In this document: positions 5,228-6,967 of the stretch, piece after piece
Layout: every line of letters begins with the position of its first letter
Position numbering within the stretch: the first letter of the stretch is position 1
NCBI GenBank assembly: GCA_002376965.1
Contig: DFOV01000113.1
Location: 1-6,967 of the forward strand
Reading direction: 5' to 3'
DNA from: Gammaproteobacteria bacterium UBA3532
GTDB taxonomy: Bacteria > Pseudomonadota > Gammaproteobacteria > Enterobacterales > UBA3532
DNA: 6,967 bases
Translations under genes and position numbers: made by a program
The notes under the pieces: generated by a model
What the model was told of the DNA's origin: nothing
Seen by the model: only the letters and a program-made list of their open reading frames with translations
The model's database searches: none

Positions 5228-5944
5228 ATGCCATCCACACCTAAGTATCGACGAATTTTATTAAAGCTGAGTGGTGAAGCACTCATGGGTGAAGAGAGTT
5301 TCGGTATCGATCCGAATATTCTGGACCGTATGGCTGAAGAGGTCGCCGAATTGGTTCGTATCGGTGTTGAGGTTGGTATCGTGGTCGGTGGGGGAAACCT
5401 GTTTCGTGGTCAGAAATTGGCTGCTGCGGGGATGAACCGCGTAGCTGGTGATCATATGGGAATGCTTGCTACTGTTATGAATGCTTTAGCTATTCAAGAT
5501 GCCTTTGATCGCATTCAAATCAAAGCAGAAGTAATGTCAGCCATCTCATTAACTGGTGTATGTAAAGATTATGACCATAGGGCGGCTCAGCGCTTCCTTC
5601 GTCAGGGGCATGTGGTAATATTTTCTGCAGGCACAGGAAACCCATTTTTTACTACGGATTCGGCGGCGAGCCTACGTGCTATTGAGATTGATGCAGACCT
5701 GTTGTTAAAAGCAACGAAGGTTGATGGCATCTATACTGCTGATCCAGCCAAAGACAGTAGTGCGGTTAGATATGACCGTCTTACATATAAAGAAGTACTT
5801 GATAAAGAGTTAGCTATCATGGATTTAGCGGCCTTTACGTTATGCCGCGATCATCAAATGTCGATCCGTGTGTTTAATATGAATAAACCCGGTGCTCTCC
5901 AAGCTATCATCTGCGGCGCTGATGAGGGCACATCCGTCGAATAA
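5228..5944 (+). CDS. pyrH: Uridylate kinase (UMP kinase)
   Basis: Bacterial UMP kinase of the amino-acid-kinase fold, a hexameric cytoplasmic enzyme converting UMP and ATP to UDP and ADP in pyrimidine synthesis; usually activated by GTP and inhibited by UTP. The 238 residues (E. coli 241) show KLSGEAL (13-19), [10 protein letters not shown] (52-61), DHMGMLAT (75-82), the substrate loop [13 protein letters not shown] (135-147), [12 protein letters not shown] (162-173) and the late [11 protein letters not shown] (214-224). The start at 5228 has AGGA at 5217-5220 and matches the family N-terminus. frr follows after only 13 bases, with a purine-rich site overlapping the pyrH stop, so the two are probably cotranscribed and may be translationally coupled. 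Confidence 0.99.
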   Translation: MPSTPKYRRILLKLSGEALMGEESFGIDPNILDRMAEEVAELVRIGVEVGIVVGGGNLFRGQKLAAAGMNRVAGDHMGMLATVMNALAIQDAFDRIQIKAEVMSAISLTGVCKDYDHRAAQRFLRQGHVVIFSAGTGNPFFTTDSAASLRAIEIDADLLLKATKVDGIYTADPAKDSSAVRYDRLTYKEVLDKELAIMDLAAFTLCRDHQMSIRVFNMNKPGALQAIICGADEGTSVE

Positions 5945-5957
5945 GGAAGAGACAAAA

Positions 5958-6515
5958 ATGATTAACGAAATTTTGGAAGATGCGAAAGATCGCATGTCAA
6001 AGAGTATTGAATCTCTCCAGGGTGATTTCGCCAAAATACGTACTGGGCGTGCGCACCCAAGCATATTGGATCAAGTAATGGTTCCTTATTACGGATCTGA
6101 TACGCCGTTGCGTCAGGTTGCTAATGTCGCAGTTGAAGATTCTAGAACCCTGACGGTTACTCCTTTTGAGAAGCAACTGGTTGCTGCCGTCGAAAAAGCC
6201 ATCATGACGTCTGATTTGGGCCTTAATCCAATGTCTGCTGGCCAGGTCATTCGTGTTCCACTTCCTTTATTAACGGAAGAACGGCGTAAAGAGCTAATTA
6301 AAGTTGCTAAAGGTGAAGCAGAAAAATGCCGTATTGCGATTCGTAACATTCGTCGTGATGCGAATGGTGATCTGAAGGAACTTCTGAAAGAAAAAGAAAT
6401 CTCAGAGGACGAAGAGCGCAAAGGCGCTGATAATATCCAAAAAATAACTGATGATAAAATTAAAGAAGTAGAAGTAGTACTGGCTGAAAAAGAAAAGGAC
6501 TTGATGTCCTTCTAA
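5958..6515 (+). CDS. frr: Ribosome recycling factor
   Basis: RRF, with EF-G, splits the post-termination ribosome to free it for another round. I take the ATG at 5958, not the in-frame ATG at 5892 inside pyrH: it gives exactly 185 residues, the E. coli length, the family N-terminus ([13 protein letters not shown]), and a good ribosome binding site (AAGGAAGAG, which includes the pyrH stop codon). Visible landmarks are [19 protein letters not shown] (19-37), the small domain II around 31-105 with LTVTPFEKQ, and NIRRDAN (130-136) containing Arg132, a residue known to be essential in E. coli RRF. A terminator-like hairpin lies 20 bases after the stop. Confidence 0.98.
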   Translation: MINEILEDAKDRMSKSIESLQGDFAKIRTGRAHPSILDQVMVPYYGSDTPLRQVANVAVEDSRTLTVTPFEKQLVAAVEKAIMTSDLGLNPMSAGQVIRVPLPLLTEERRKELIKVAKGEAEKCRIAIRNIRRDANGDLKELLKEKEISEDEERKGADNIQKITDDKIKEVEVVLAEKEKDLMSF

Positions 6516-6535
6516 AGTTCGCCTTTCTTATTTTG

Positions 6536-6568
6536 GCGCCGCACTGTGAATAGCAGTGCGGCGCTTTT
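6536..6568 (+). terminator. Terminator-like hairpin between frr and uppS
   Basis: Eleven-bp GC-rich stem GCGCCGCACTG (6536-6546) with CAGTGCGGCGC (6554-6564), a seven-base loop, then four T residues. The short T run suggests incomplete termination. uppS begins 16 bases later, which leaves no room for a separate promoter after the hairpin, so uppS transcription depends on read-through or on a promoter within frr. Confidence 0.75.
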
Positions 6569-6584
6569 GCCTGTTGAGAGCACA

Positions 6585-6967
6585 ATGAATTTAACGGTTC
6601 CGAAACATATAGCAATCATCATGGATGGAAATGGCCGTTGGGCTGAGGCGAAAGGAAAACCTCGCTTTATGGGTCATAAGTCTGGCGTTGAGGCTGTTAG
6701 AGACATTGTTAAAACCTGCCGTAAGCAGGAAGTAAAGTCACTGACGCTGTTTGCATTCAGTAGCGAAAACTGGCGCAGGCCGGAGCAGGAAGTCAGTATT
6801 CTTATGGAGCTTTTTCTAATGACACTTCGTCGAGAAGTGAAAAGGCTGCATAAGAATAATGTCAAACTTAGTATCGTTGGTGATCTGTCGCGCTTTAACG
6901 ATAAACTGCAATTAGAAATCGAACACGCGCATTCCCTGACTCGTAACAACGATGGCTTATGCCTGAA
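6585..6967 (+). CDS. uppS: Undecaprenyl diphosphate synthase, N-terminal part (cut by window end)
   Basis: A cis-prenyltransferase that adds eight isopentenyl units to farnesyl diphosphate, giving the C55 lipid carrier for peptidoglycan and other envelope polymers. The open frame runs without a stop to the window end: 127 codons of a family usually about 250 residues. Seen are [13 protein letters not shown] (8-20) with the catalytic Asp14 (E. coli Asp26 equivalent), the GHKSG loop (30-34) and [18 protein letters not shown] (53-70), the substrate-binding signature. The ATG at 6585 yields a short N-terminus typical of the family; its ribosome binding site is weak (GAGAG). Direct adjacency to frr matches Pseudomonas-like clusters, so cdsA and dxr are expected beyond the edge. 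Confidence 0.97.
   Translation, partial: MNLTVPKHIAIIMDGNGRWAEAKGKPRFMGHKSGVEAVRDIVKTCRKQEVKSLTLFAFSSENWRRPEQEVSILMELFLMTLRREVKRLHKNNVKLSIVGDLSRFNDKLQLEIEHAHSLTRNNDGLCL

Noticed and set aside
5892..5957. Upstream in-frame ATG extending frr by 22 residues into pyrH
   Set aside because: The extension reads the pyrH 3' end in another frame, has no family similarity, and the ATG at 5958 has a good ribosome binding site and gives the exact family length.

Overview
The window looks like a chromosomal segment of a marine-type gammaproteobacterium. The gene order rpsB-tsf-pyrH-frr-uppS, with no gene between frr and uppS, matches the Pseudomonas/Cellvibrio-like arrangement; enterics such as E. coli have dxr between frr and uppS. 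The proteins are close to E. coli homologues in length and motif positions. No species can be named from the sequence alone.

Left part (1-1562), accessory in character. A minus-strand gene encodes an Rpn-family PD-(D/E)XK nuclease (PF04754/Transposase_31 type) with a C-terminal four-residue tandem repeat and a DUF4351-like tail. It lies between two directly repeated copies of a ~143-bp element whose ends are inverted repeats. Inside the gene, just before the repeats, an ATG with a well-spaced GAGG could start a separate 91-residue C-terminal protein. That is the layout of the RpnL/RpnS gene-within-gene toxin-antitoxin phage-defence systems.

Middle part (about 1406-3235). A single hcp gene encodes a hybrid-cluster protein (NO reductase/hydroxylamine reductase). 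All cluster ligands are present, but the N-terminal cysteine spacing is of the Desulfovibrio type and no hcr follows. Its upstream region carries a perfect FNR/Anr palindrome, an NsrR-like palindrome over an extended -10, and a 9-bp inverted repeat that could mask the ribosome binding site. Together these suggest control by low oxygen and nitric oxide.

Right part (about 3205-6967), core genome. A strong promoter overlaps the hairpin after hcp and leads into a structured, conserved rpsB leader, the S2 autoregulation site. Then come rpsB (S2), tsf (EF-Ts), pyrH (UMP kinase), frr (ribosome recycling factor) and the start of uppS (undecaprenyl diphosphate synthase), cut by the window end. Intrinsic terminator-like hairpins follow rpsB, tsf and frr, so the cluster is probably expressed in modules rather than as one uniform transcript.
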